DNA from: Anthoceros angustus
Lineage: Eukaryota > Streptophyta > Anthocerotopsida > Anthocerotales > Anthocerotaceae
Direction of reading: 5' to 3'
Length of the DNA: 64,000 nucleotides
Assembly: GCA_010909165.1 (NCBI GenBank)
Contig: VJWM01000173.1
Coordinates: forward strand, 434,001 to 498,000
Part shown: positions 23,377 to 34,900 of the stretch, piece after piece
Layout: the number at the start of each line of letters is the position of its first letter
How positions within the stretch are numbered: position 1 is the stretch's first letter
Made by a program: the position numbers and the translations under genes
The notes under the pieces: model-generated
Told to the model about the DNA's origin: nothing
What the model saw: only the letters and a program-made list of their open reading frames with translations
Database searches by the model: none

Positions 23377-26300
23377 TTAACGCTGGGGAGGCCTCTCCTC
23401 CCCAACAAAGAAGCTATGCACCAGTCCATCATTGTCTGTCCACCAACTCAGACCTGGCTGCTTCCATGCCTTGATTTTTGTTCTCCTTGCCTGCAAATCC
23501 TGTGCCCGATCCCACATCTGGGCGCCAAAGTATATGTTTGACATTAGCACATATGCGGCAGCATCTTTCCTGTCCAGCTTCAATGCTTCATTGAAAGCAT
23601 GGCATCCCACCTCCACATTATTCCACTTTTGACAAGCACCCAATAGAGTGTGCCAAATTGCAGCATTAGGTAGTACTGGCATTCTCCTTACTAAATCTAG
23701 CGCCTCATCCAGTTGTCCTGCACGCCCCAGGAGATCCACCATGCACGTGTAGTGATTCTCTGTGGGAGTGAGGCTGTGGAGTCTACCCATAGCCTCAAAG
23801 TACTCCCGTCCCTCGTTCACTAGACCCACATGACTGCAAGCTGTGAGTACACTGAGAAATGTGATGCTGTCAGGCTGCACGCCATACTCTTTCATACTCT
23901 CAACAAGGTGAAAGACTGTGTCACTGTCACCTTGACAGGTGTATCCCGCAATGAGTGCATTCCAGACAACAACATCTTGTTCAGGCAATGAATCAAACAC
24001 CTGTTGTGCATCAACCATGCTCCCGGACTTTCCATACATGTTTATCAAACTGCCAGCTACAAACAAATCGGCGTGAAGCCCTTGCTCTACAATCTGTGCA
24101 TGTAGCTGCGTTCCCAGATACAAGGCTGCCACATTTGCACATGCCTGTAGGAGGCACACAAATGTCATGGAATCAAGTGCACCCACGCTTCCTTCTTGCA
24201 TAACACTGTACAGACGGAGCGCTTCTTGTCCCATATCCTGCTGGGAATACCCTGCTATCATGGCACTCCACATTACCACATCTTTTCGACCAACTCCATC
24301 AAACACTCTCCGCCCGTCCTCCAAGCCGCCACACTTTGCATACATGTTCACCAAACTACTGGCTACACACATGTCAGCTTCAAGTCCTTGCTCTCTGATC
24401 AGTGTGTGCAGATGCTTTCCCTTCTCTAAAGCGGGGGTGCCCAAATTTGCACATGCCTGCAGGAGGCACACAAATGTCACGCAGTCAGGTGCAACTATGC
24501 TTTCCTCTTGCATTGCACTGTAGACGAAGGCTTCTGCCCCATGCCCTGCTGGGAATATCCTGCTATCATGGCATTCCATGTCACCACATCTTTTGACCAA
24601 GTCCATCAAACACTCTGAGCATCTTCCAAGCTGCCACACTTTGCATACATATTTACCAAACTGTTGGCTAAACAAATCAGCTTCATGTCCTCTTCTCTAA
24701 AGCGGGGGTGCCCAAATTTGCACATGCCTGCAGGAGGCACACAAATGTCACGCAGTCAGGTGCAACTATGCTTTCCTCTTGCATTGCACGGTAGGCATCA
24801 AGGGCTTCCTGCCCCATGCCTTTCTGGGAATATCCTGCTATCATGGCATTCCATGTCACCACATTCTTTTGACTCAGTCCATCAAATACTCTTTGAGCAT
24901 CTTCCACACTCCCACACTTTGAATACATATTTATCAAACTGTTGGCCACAAACAAATCACCTTCATGTCCTCTTCCTCTAATCTGAGTATGAAGCTGCTT
25001 CCCCGTCTCCAAAGCTGGGGTTCCTAGACTTGCACATGCCTGCAGGAGGCAAGCGAATGTCACAGAGTCGGGTGCAGCCATGCCATCTTCTTGCATAGCA
25101 TGATAGAGATAAAGGGCCTCTTGCCCCATGCCCTGCTGGGAATACCCTCCTATCATGGCATTCCATGTCACCACATCTTTCTGACCAAGTCCTTCGAACA
25201 CTCTCTGCGCATCTTCTAAGCTGCCACACTTGGCATACATGTTCACCAAACTGTTGGCTACAAACACATCAGCTTGATGTCCTTGTTCTCTGAATCTGCA
25301 TGAAGCTGCTTCCTTCTCCAAAGCCAGGTGCCCACACACACATGCCTGCAGGAGGCACAAATGTCACTGAATCAGGTACAGCCTTCTTCTTGCATAGCAC
25401 AGAAGAAAGGGCTTCACCCATGCCCTGCTGGGAATACCCTGCTATCATGGCATTCCACGTCACCACATCTTTTGACAAGTCCGTCAAACACACTCTGAGC
25501 ATCTTCCTGCCACACTTTGCATACATGTTCACCAAACTGTTGGCTACAAACATCAGCCTGTCCTCGTTCTCTAATCTTTTATGAAGCTGCTCCTCTCCAA
25601 AGCTGGGGTGCCCACACTTGCACATGCCTGCAGGAGGCAAACAAATGTCACAGAATCAGGTACATGCCTCTTCTTGCATGTGTACTGTAGAGGGCTTCCT
25701 GCCCCATGCCCTGCTGGGAATATCCTGCTATCATGGCATTCCACACCACATCCTTTTGAAAGTCCATCAAACACTGAGCATCTTCCAAGCTGCCACACTT
25801 TGCATACATGTTCACCAAACTGTTGGCTACAAACATCATCTTCCTGTCCTTGTTCTCTAATTTGCGCATGAAGCTGCTTCCTTCTCCAAAGCTGGGTGCC
25901 CACACTTGCACATGCCTGCAGGCACACAAATGTCACAGAATCAGGTACAGCACCCCTTCTTCTTGCATAGCACTGTAGATGAAGGGCTTGCCCCATGCCC
26001 TGCTGGGAATACCCTCCTATCATGGCATTCCATGTCACCACATCTTTCTGACCAAGTCCTTCGAACACTCTCTGCGCATCTTCTAAGCTGCCACACTTGG
26101 CATACATGTTCACCAAACTGTTGGCTACAAACACATCCCATTGATGTCCTTGTTCTCTGATCTGCAAATGAAGCTGCCTCCCCGTCTCCACAGCCAGGGT
26201 GCCCACATTTCCACATGCCTGTAAGAGGCACACAAAGGTCACTGAATCAAGTACAGCTTTAACTTCTTCTTGCATAACACTGTAAAGATGGAGGGCCTGC

Positions 26301-28525
26301 TGCCCCATACCCTGCTGAGAATACCCTGCTATCATGGCATTCCACATCACCACATCTTTTTTATCAACTCCGTCGAACACACTTTGAGCGTCCTTCAAGC
26401 TGCCACACTTTGCATACATGTTCACCAAACTGCTGGCTACAAACACATCGGCGTCCTGTCCTCGTTCTCTAATCTGCATATGAAGCTGCTTCCCCATCTC
26501 TAAGCCTGGGGTGCCCACACTCGCACATGCCTGCAGGAGACAAACAAATGTCACAGAATCAGGTACAGCCACGCCCTCTTCTTGCATGGTACTGTAGAGT
26601 CGAAGAGCTTCCTGCCCCATACCCTGCTGCGAATACCCTGCTATCATGGCATTCCACATCACTGCATCCTTTTGATGCAGTCCGTCAAAAATCCTACGAG
26701 CGTCTTCCAAGCTGCCACACTTTGCATACATGTTCATTAAACTGTTGGCTACAAACACATCTTCCTGCCCTTGCTCTGTGATTTGCGCATGAAGATGCCT
26801 CCCCTTCTCCAACGCCGGGGTGCCCACACTTGCACATGCCTGGAGCAGGCACACAAAAGTCACAGAATCAGGTACAGCGACCCCTTCTGTTTGCATAGCA
26901 CTGTAGAGCCGAAGTGCTTCTTGCCCCATGCCCTGCTGGGAATACCCTGCTATCATGGCATTCCACGTCACTGCATTTTTTTGACCAAGTATGTCAAATA
27001 TCCTCTGTGCATCTTCCAAGCTGCCACACTTTGCGTACATGTTCATCAAACTGCTGGCTACATACACATCAGCTTGCAGTCCTTGTTCTCCAATCTGCAC
27101 GTGAAGCTGCCTGCCCTGCTCCAATGCCTGGCTGCCCAGGCTTGCACATGCCTGCAGGAGGCACACAAATGTCACGGAATTGGGCACTGCCTTGCCTTCC
27201 TCTTGCATAGCACTGTAGAGATGAAGGGCTTCCTGACCCCTGCCCTCCTGGGAATAGCCTGCTATCATGGCATTCCACGTCACCACATCTTTTTGACCAA
27301 ATCCATCAAAGACTCTCTGAGCGTCTTCCAAGCTCCCACACTTCGCATACATGTTCACCAAACTGCTGGCAACAAACACATGAACATCATGTCCTCGTCC
27401 TCTAATCTGCGCATGAACCTGCCTCCCCTTCTCCAAAGCCGAGGTGCCCAAACTTGCACATGCCTGCAGGACAGACGCAAATGTCACAGAATTGGGTATA
27501 GCCTTGCCTTCTTCTAGCATAGCACCGTACAGGTGAAGGGCTTGGTCCCCCATGCCCTGCTGGGAATACCCTGCTATCATGGCATTCCACGTCACCACAT
27601 CTCTTTCACCAAGTCCGTCAAAAACCCTCTGAGCATCTTCCAAGCTGCCACACTTGGCATACATGTCCACCAAGCAGCTAGAGACAAACAAATTCGGCTC
27701 CACACCACTGGCCAGCACATCCGCGTGCACCTGCTGCCCGGACTTCAAGTCTGACCCCCTTGCACAAGCCTGAAGAGCTGCCACAAACACATGGCCATCC
27801 GGCGTCACACCGCACGTTCGCATCCGATGATACAATTCCATGGCCTGCCTGTCCTGTCCCTGTTTAACATGCGCAGAAATTATCCCAGACCACGTAAAGG
27901 CATCGGGTTCCACGACGGCGTCAAACACGTCCATCGCCTCTTGCAACCTGCCATGAGAAGCATACATTCTAAGGATGTGGAAGCCCAGGAAAGTGTCCGA
28001 ATGGTACCCCTTTCGCACCGTGGCAGCATGAACGCGGGTTCCCAAAGCAAGATCCTTCCTGGCTACACACTTCTTCAAAACAGCATAAACGAGGGATTTG
28101 GAAACACAACGGTCTGTCTGCAACAAAGCCTCCAAGACCTCGACAGCATCACGGATTTGGCCGTCCTGAATGAGCTTCCTCACGGTTTCAGCTGTTACTC
28201 CCCTACCGTCACCTCCAAGCCTGCGAGGGTGAGGATAGTCGTGGAGGTTCCTGTCGGAGACACAACGACCCATCCCCACATCCACATCCACAGGAGCAAG
28301 CGGTGGCTTGTACAAGTTGTTTAACCAGAGGACCTCTTGAGACTGCCTGTGCCGCCGGAGGTCAGGCGGCCGGAGGCTCTTGTCAGTTTGCCACAAATCC
28401 TCCTGGCGACGGCCCGCGCTGGAAGCCAACCATCCTCTGGGACGGGCTCCCTGTCTTGCAAAGGTGCTGCACTTCCCGACCTGGTTGTGCGCCCTTCCTA
28501 CCATCCCCGGAACTCCACCAGCCAT
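23377..28525 (-). CDS. Giant PLS-class PPR protein, E subgroup, with near-identical tandem repeats
   Basis: Pentatricopeptide-repeat proteins of this plant class bind single-stranded RNA in plastids or mitochondria and often direct C-to-U editing. The first in-frame ATG after a stop is at 28525; the preceding TTG at 28546 is not a likely plant start. Residues 1-100 are Arg-rich, as in an organelle transit peptide. Then come some 14 PLS triplets of about 103 residues (about 310 bp). Typical motifs are S (SLVNMYAKCGSLEDAQRVFD), P (VVTWNAMIAGYSQQGMGQEA) and L (SVTFVCLLQACASVG). The C-terminus has E motifs (AAYVLMSNIYFGAQMWDRA, PGLSWW) and stops at VGEERPPQR, just before where a DYW domain would start. 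The frame is open from 28525 to about 26.0 kb, then shifts repeatedly between about 26.0 and 25.3 kb and again near 24.55-24.7 kb, where repeats are 15-30 bp shorter. A single intron-free gene with sequence errors or real frameshifts is the simplest reading. Confidence 0.85.
25290..26010 (-). repeat. Indel-damaged PPR repeats within the giant PPR gene
   Basis: The units whose S motifs lie near 25.8 and 25.5 kb lack several short pieces compared with neighbours. Examples are CCACACCACATC for CCACGTCACCACATC, TTTTGAAAG for TTTTGACCAAG and ACACTGAG for ACACTCTGAG. The losses are 2-6 bases and not multiples of three, so all three frames are used. Neighbouring units at 26.4-27.7 kb are intact. Confidence 0.75.
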
Positions 28526-28579
28526 GCTCCAAAGCGAACGCGCCAAGGTGGAGCTGCTCCTGGTGCTACGTGGAGTCCA

Positions 28580-28785
28580 ATTCCACTGCTAACTCTGGTC
28601 CGTGCCAGAATTCCTTCGAAATCCGCCGCTTCTCTGATGCCGACATTGCGTTCCAGCTCTTGTTCACGCTGACGCACCTGAGTTGCCGCTCTTGGAAGAT
28701 CGTGACAATTGGGAAGCCGAGTCCCACCAGCAAATCCACGAGTGTTTCGTCACCAGAAAGGATTCGAGCCTAAGTTTACACACGT
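28580..28785 (-). other. Short F-box-like open stretch upstream of the PPR gene
   Basis: The minus strand reads LVDLLVGLGFPIVTIFQ and LRCVSVNKSWNAMS, ending at a TAG near 28567. The LRCVSVNKSW phrase resembles the C-terminal helix of an F-box. It is one base out of frame with the PPR start region and has no ATG of its own. It could be a chance reading or a remnant. Confidence 0.2.
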
Positions 28786-28789
28786 TTCA

Positions 28790-29030
28790 TTGGCATCATT
28801 TAAGTCATATAGCTAAGCTGATTCTCGTTACCACTTAAGTCATCTAGAGAATCCTCCTTTATCTTCGGAACGTGGTATATTATCTAGCTGTAACTTAACT
28901 AGTTTATTCTGCATCGGTTAAGGCTTTAGTTTAGTTTTAATCTCCGAAGATTTTCATCGCATCTAAATAAGCTATTCCAGTACCATTCGAGTCATCTGTC
29001 CTTAGTTTTTCTCTCACATCTTTGGCCCCA
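28790..29030. other. Intergenic AT-rich stretch, probable PPR promoter side
   Basis: No gene seen. The sequence lies 5' of the minus-strand PPR gene. Near-repeats of the phrase AAGTCATMTAG occur at about 28801 and 28847. No definite TATA box was assigned. Confidence 0.3.
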
Positions 29031-29820
29031 TGGACAAGGTCAACGAGGCATTTGAGTTATTCTCATATGAGCTCTCATTGCTCGGATTGAGGGTCAAGCT
29101 TTTTAGACAAGGCCTTGGGGGATGACCTTTCCCACATCGAAGACTTTCCTTTGCTAGAGGATCACATGTGGTTTTTGGCATTCTCTCCTCATGCTTTGCC
29201 AAACGCCCATGTTACCTTATCCGCACATTATCTCCGCCTTGGTCCTTTTCTCACATAAAAGAGTTTGACAAGAAGATTATGAATGTCTTGGGAGACATCC
29301 TAGGCCTAGGGGCTTTTGAGTGTCCAGTAGACAATTTGGCACATTGGCAAGCATCCTTGCTAGTGGCTTGCAGCAGAATAGGTTTGGTTTCCATGGAGGA
29401 ATCCTCGCCTACGGCGTTTTTAGGCAGCTGGGCTTTATCTACCACTGCTTTGGCCTCCATTTCTTGCTTCATGACAAGGCCTTTTTGGAGGACTTCGAAT
29501 TAGGAGTTGAAGAGGGAACTCTCCCTCTTCAAGTGTCCCTTAAGCAAGTTAGGGACTTGTTATCAGCGGAAGCAAGGTTACTCTTGCCTCCTTTCATGAC
29601 CTTCCTCATCGACAATTTCAGGGGAAACATGATAATTTTTGAAGGGGGGGAATATAGTAACCCCCTTTGGTGGAGACAGCACCCCCTTGTCACGATGTAC
29701 ACCCTTCCTGCAACAGCATATCTGCCCTACTTTGATAATGCGCACACCCTTTCTGAGCCCATACCTTTGATAAAAGACGCACTTTCAAGTCTACACTCCA
29801 GAACTAGAGCACAGTAGGGT
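29031..29820 (+). pseudogene. Non-LTR (LINE-like) reverse transcriptase C-terminal fragment
   Basis: From 29031 the frame reads MDKVNEAFELFSYELSLLGL, then after a stop and shift HIEDFPLLEDHMWFLAF. Next is KKIMNVLGDILGLGAF (about 29271-29318), then WQASLLVACSRIGLVSM and SSPTAFLGSWALS (about 29345-29440). In many non-LTR RTs the segment after the catalytic core reads QASLP...GGLGL.S....S..A.LGSWA, which this parallels. A further open stretch to 29817 (LHFLLHDKAFLEDFELGVEE and beyond) continues it in another frame. Non-functional fragment. Confidence 0.5.
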
Positions 29821-30480
29821 GTGGGCCCATCTGCGTTTTAGTAGAATGCATAGAGGGCTACCATTTTCATATGTTTATTACAACCGAAAACTTTTACTTT
29901 CAAGTGGTGGAACACAATGAAAACAATCCTGTATTAGCGGGAGTCTTATTTCAGTAGTCGTGAGAAAATTTCAACAAACAACTGCTAAAGGAGGAAGTGG
30001 TCATCAGCAGCGACAATAGTCATTCAAGAGTAGCGACTTGTCTATGCCGTATCTTGAGTCAAGGACCACCATCAAATTCAGTGGTCCATATCCTCTGCAA
30101 AGTCATCATTCTCCTCCAATGCTTACTCGTATTCATTAGTATAATTCTTGGGCTGAGCTTCGGACGGTGTCGACTGCCACACAACATTTAGGGTCTGCTG
30201 ACCCTCATCCAAAAGCTCACCAATCGTGGTCTTCAACCTTCTGGCACTCAATGCAACCACTTGGGCTTTAAGGCAATGCCAGCGTCGTTAAAATGAACAA
30301 AGTTGGTTGCCCATGCGCCCATGCAAGCGTCCTTAAAATCAACAAAGTTGAATTATCAAGAAGATGTAGGATTCGAATTCTAAACCTCCTCATTACTACA
30401 CCTTTTCCCCACCCACTTGAGCAACATTTCCAAGTTATAAGCCTTTTGAGCCGCTAAGAATTCATTTTCTTCAGGATCCC
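29820..30480. other. No gene seen
   Basis: AT-rich filler between the LINE-like fragment and a GC-rich repeat. A near-duplicate phrase (GTCGTTAAAATGAACAAAGTTG and GTCCTTAAAATCAACAAAG) lies at about 30284 and 30331. Nothing else recognisable. Confidence 0.3.
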
Positions 30481-30484
30481 TATG

Positions 30485-30750
30485 AAGAGCCCATGGGGAG
30501 GCGCCTACGCCCATGGCGTGGTGGCGTGTTGGAGGAGGCGTCCGGCACGCCCATGGCGGCAGCTAGGAGGGCGCCGGGCCGGCGCCCATGGGTAGGGCAG
30601 GTGAGGGGAGCTGGCACCGGGCGCCATGGGCAAGGCAAGGCGTTTGGGGGAGCGCCGGCGCCCATGGGTGAGGTGTGTTAGGAGGCGGCCGGCCAGCCCA
30701 TGAGACAGGGAGGCGCCTGGCTGGCGCCTCCTGCACCACCAGGCGGGTGG
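30485..30750. repeat. GC-rich degenerate repeat of GGCGCCCATGG
   Basis: GCGCCCATGG or close variants recur about seven times at irregular 25-65-base spacing, mixed with GGAGGCG. Both strands stay open because of base composition, so frames here are not good evidence of a gene. Confidence 0.6.
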
Positions 30751-30779
30751 AGCTAGGGGGATAAGAAGGAACAGTATCC

Positions 30780-33430
30780 TATCACCGTGGAAGGTGTGGC
30801 CCATTTGCGGGGAAGGGTTAAAGATTTGCGTCCATAGGTGATACCAAGAGTACAAGTGGTGGGAAGCCTTTTGGGTGGACCGGAAGGAGATTGTTATCAT
30901 TGTGGAGAATAACATTGGGCTAGTGCTAGCGTCCTTGGAAGTGGTTTTCACGTGCGAAGTGGATCATACAGCCTGACCACTTCAAGTGCCCGATGAAGCT
31001 TTGTTGGATGAGGCATTATTGAGGACCTCCACGTGTACTTGGGAGGATATCAAAATGCAAGGCAATGATGAGAATGACGTGGATGAATGGAGACATAATG
31101 GAACCGGAAGGATATTTACGGCGTGCACTATGGACACGCACAGCCATTACGGATTGGGAGAGTCATTGACGGAAGCTAGATGCACCACGACCTCACTTTC
31201 TTATCCATCGGTATCGGATCGAGCACGATGCGTGAAGGAGATATGTGTAGGAATACATAGTCCGTCAGTGCTAACCCATACGTGATGTCGAGGAAAAAGG
31301 GAATAAGGTCCATTACTCAAAAACATCAGAGGTGTTTTGGAATGAACACCCATCTTGTATTATGGGTTTGTGTTGAGCATGCGGAAACATGTGTATGCGT
31401 GGACAAAAAGCGATAAGGATAAGCTCATGCGAGTTGCGCGCTTCACTGCGAGTCAAAGTGTCACCAAGATAGTGATGACAATCTTTGGAGAAGGACCAAG
31501 TGATGATGAAGGATTGAACTCTGGTCATGAGTGAAACTGAAATCACGGTTTGTCCCGGGGTCCCAGAGTGAATGTTGTACGTCTGGTTCCAGATGTTACT
31601 ATATTTTGGAAATACCCTGTCCGTGGCTTTTATTGTGTCCTTACTAAACCACATTTTCCTCTCAAAACTGAATTTACAGTCGTCCCTTCCCGGAAGGAAC
31701 GACCTTTCTTACCATTCCTACTTTGCATTAATCCCATAGGTTCGAGTTTACGACCACCATTCGATAGAAACATTGCTCGATGGAAAGTAGGAACTTTAGT
31801 GGGTGACACCCTTTTTTTCGGAGATGTTTTCTGGAATGCCTTAAAAACGCTGTTTTAGGGTCCATCAAAAACCCCCTTCAGAGATTATTTACGAAAAACC
31901 CCCTTCGAGATTATTCACCCCCTTCAAAAATTATGATGTTGGCACCTTGCAAGCATCCTTGCTCAACAAACAACCTAGCCAAGCTTTCCAATCCATCCTT
32001 TTGGACCCTTCTATACCAAGGAGCTCTATTCCAAGGAGCCCATCTTCGCTCTTCATTTTGTAAAGGCTGGGAGCTGTGCTTCGTCGTACATACAGGGGAC
32101 TTCACGCCAGCCTTTAACCTTCACTACTCTGGCGATGCTTGCATTGAGCTCGATTCTGGTGGCTTCCTGCCTTCTTACCATGAATGCTTTGCCTGCAACA
32201 CGTATGGGACGCATCTTGCTCGTTGTCTCGATGGGGGCTAATGTATTGGCATTCATGATGTCATTTGTGATGTTATATTTGCAATGGCTCGTGAAAGTGG
32301 TTATAATATCACTTCGACGGAGTGTTAGTATACTTTACGTGTAGGTCAGACGGTCAGGGCCAACTTGTCCAGGGTGACCAAGTCTTGGTGGCAGACGTAC
32401 AAGGTGGTTACAGACCCTACACAGGAATCCACCTATGATCAGGTTATCCTAGATTGTCCAGGTTGGGTGGCAACTGCAGGGGCGGCTTCCAAGGTTACTA
32501 AGTATAGGGGAATGTAGGTTGGCCACCTCTTCATTCGGCCGCTTGCCTTGGAGAGTTATGGGGTGATGGCTAAAGACTTTAATAAATTTATCAAGTCCTG
32601 TGCCAAAGCATAACATGGAAGGAGATTTGGTTATCCTACAAAGAGGGAAGTTTTGGATTCATCAAAGCAACATAGCAAAATGGTTGGATTATGTTCACTT
32701 GCCCGGAGATTTTGAGTCATCCTATAGAAAAATAAGTTTTGACTAGATATATGAGTTTATAGTTAAGCAGGAGGTGCATGTGGAAATTCTTTCTCTGCTA
32801 GCACGAAAAGAAAGCTTATTCATAAGAGCCAATTGGCCGCTAGGGCCTTAGTTCACCTAGTTTCGTTTAACTAAAGCACCTATACGTCTAGTTCCTGCAA
32901 ATCGCTCCAGTTTACCCAGGCGTTCTGCCCTCCCTCGTGCGCGAGATTACTTCTTTGTAACAATAACAATAATAGCGGACAGCCGGTTGTGTACTACATT
33001 ACACATGCGCCAAAGACGGAGTTCTAGATTTTCTACCAGAGACTGAGTTCTAGATTTTCGCTGTGCCTTTGGAAATGAAGAAAACATAAAGGCGAAAATT
33101 TTCAACATATCATAAGAAGTGTCCACAACTTCAGAGATTAACCCCAAAATACCTCCAAAAACTTTTCATTAATTTTATATTTTAGTTTTCCCTATTCAAG
33201 ATTCGTTTTTTGTTTCATCAAGCAAAAAAGCACCAAAAAGAATTCTTATAATGAAAGGCGCCCAATTCTGTATTCCAAAACATGTGCATCCTCATGACAA
33301 TTAGTGGTAAGTTCATAAGATAGAAGAATGCCAAATCGAACTTGGATTGAAACAATTCTTCAAGACAAAGTACTTGATATGCTTGCTACCTATTACCTCC
33401 ATGCAACAGAACAATGCGAGCTAAAAGACT
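30780..33430. other. Mixed debris without a supportable gene
   Basis: Short unrelated open stretches occur on both strands. At 31858-31925 the phrase AAAAACCCCCTTC(A)GAGATTATT is repeated. Near 31912-31935 the minus strand gives the peptide NIIIFEGGE, which matches NMIIFEGGE at about 29627-29655 on the plus strand, suggesting a shared repeat in opposite orientation. No promoter, RNA gene or complete protein was recognised. Confidence 0.35.
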
Positions 33431-33444
33431 TTGCATCCATATGA

Positions 33445-33990
33445 CTACAAATCTTCTAAGTCTTCGTCATCTTCCTCACTTTCCTCATCTTCCTCATCTT
33501 CCTCCTCTTCCTCGTCTGTAAAAGGATCACCACACTCAGCTCCGAGATGTGTTGGAAGTTGAAGAACAATCTTGTTGTTGGCACTAGGATCTCTGAAAGA
33601 AATAATGCGATATTTTGAAGTGTGTGCCCAATATATAGTGCATGTCAATTTCTTGACTGTACACTCATCTGCTTGATGATTGATCAATGTAGTAGGGACT
33701 AATTCAAAGTTCATCTGTACAACAAGATGATTTCTGTTATCCTCTCGGGCACCTGATACCATTATGGTAAGAACTAAATCAAATTTTACCTGTACGGTAG
33801 GAATTCTTTCTTTGATCATTTTGACTAGGCTTTGTGCATCTTCCACAGCACAACCAAGTGCACATACTACCACAGTGGAAAAAACAGATCGTAAAAGATG
33901 GTCTTCAGCATTATTCGCCTTCCTTTCGAATGCAGCTTCAGAACAACCTGATGTCACCCGGATCTCCAAATTATGCTCATTCATGACTGC
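33445..33990 (-). CDS. Acidic-tailed protein, last exon (weak Alba-like resemblance)
   Basis: One open exon on the minus strand starts after an intron acceptor (TTTTGCAG, 33991 outward). It runs through MNEHNLEIRVTSG, VVVCALGCAVEDAQSLVKMI, KERIPTVQVKFDLVLT and further to a tail of almost only Asp and Glu (about 30 residues) before the stop near 33445. The EIRV...A.G.A...A..L...IKERI layout recalls the Alba nucleic-acid-binding fold, but this is resemblance by eye. Acidic tails occur on many chromatin and RNA-binding proteins. The ATG at 33984 follows the acceptor by only two bases, so upstream exons may exist. Confidence 0.4.
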   Translation of the reverse strand, partial: AVMNEHNLEIRVTSGCSEAAFERKANNAEDHLLRSVFSTVVVCALGCAVEDAQSLVKMIKERIPTVQVKFDLVLTIMVSGAREDNRNHLVVQMNFELVPTTLINHQADECTVKKLTCTIYWAHTSKYRIISFRDPSANNKIVLQLPTHLGAECGDPFTDEEEEEDEEDEESEEDDEDLEDL

Positions 33991-34019
33991 AAAATAAAAT
34001 TAGAATTAGTTACACTCAG

Positions 34020-34440
34020 AAGCTAATGGAAAAAAAAAAAAAACCCAACAGTTACATAACAGAAGATAGTAAAAACATTTCTCAGGTATATACTTAAAGA
34101 ATGAGTGATGTTGAGCTCTCAATTTTACATGCGGTAGAATTCTTTCTTTGATCATTTTGACTAGGCTTTGTGCATCTTCCATGCAACCAAGTGCACATAC
34201 TACCACAAGTGGAAAAACAGATCGTAAAGATGGTCTTGACATTATTCGCCTTCCTTTCGAATGCAAACCCGAACAACTGATGTCACCGGATCTCAAATTA
34301 TGCTCATTCATGACCTGCAAAATAAAATTAGTTTTCGAGCTAATGGAAAAAAAAACCCATGATTACATAACAGAAGATAGTAAAAACATTTCTCAGGTAT
34401 ATACTTAAAGAATGAGTGATGTTGAGCTCTCAATTTTCCA
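34020..34440 (-). pseudogene. Tandem duplicate of the acidic-tail gene exon, damaged
   Basis: The exon 5' half and its upstream intron are repeated about 312-328 bp further along. The phrases ACATAACAGAAGATAGTAAA and GAATGAGTGATGTTGAGCTC occur at about 34054/34366 and 34099/34410. The coding part at about 34318-34125 carries short deletions relative to the intact copy (for example CCCGAAC for TTCAGAAC, and TTCCATGCAACC for TTCCACAGCACAACC), shifting the frame. Confidence 0.7.
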
Positions 34441-34710
34441 TTCTGTACACAGGTGCTACATATATAGTGTTTAAATATTCAACAGCAAGTTAACCATAGA
34501 TAAGTTCTCGCTCATGGATTTTTAAAACTATCATTAATAGATGATTAAAAATTTATGGTATTTTTCATGTTCGCTTTGAAAATAATCACTACTGAGTTCC
34601 TATATCAAATGTTTAAATTAGTCAAAGCTATTTAAAAGATGTAGGTCACTTTGTTTGAAGCCGAAATATTGATATGGGGGCTCGACCATTGTACAGAAAG
34701 AAGTGACAAA

Positions 34711-34900
34711 GTATGGTATATATGCTTAATAAGGGTCCATTGTTTACATGAATTGTAGGGACAAAGTATGGTATATATGCTTGATAAGGGTCCATTGTTT
34801 ACATGAATTGTAGTGAAAAAAGTATGGTATATATGCTTGATAAGGGTCCATTGTTTACATGAATTGTATATCAAGGGTCCATTGTTTACATGAATTGTAT
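34711..34900. repeat. About 55-bp tandem repeat, 3.5 copies
   Basis: The unit AGTATGGTATATATGCTTGA plus TAAGGGTCCATTGTTTACATGAATTGTA starts at about 34711, 34766 and 34821, with a partial copy at about 34869. Copies differ by few bases. Non-coding minisatellite. Confidence 0.85.

Noticed and set aside
26771-27517. Long plus-strand open frame (about 248 codons) opposite the PPR gene
   Set aside because: It is a shadow of the tandem PPR repeats: its sequence repeats every 103 residues in register with the minus-strand motifs and has no family of its own.
30485-30951. Minus- and plus-strand ORFs across the GGCGCCCATGG stretch
   Set aside because: Open frames arise from GC-rich repeat composition on both strands at once; no domain or splice signal supports a gene.
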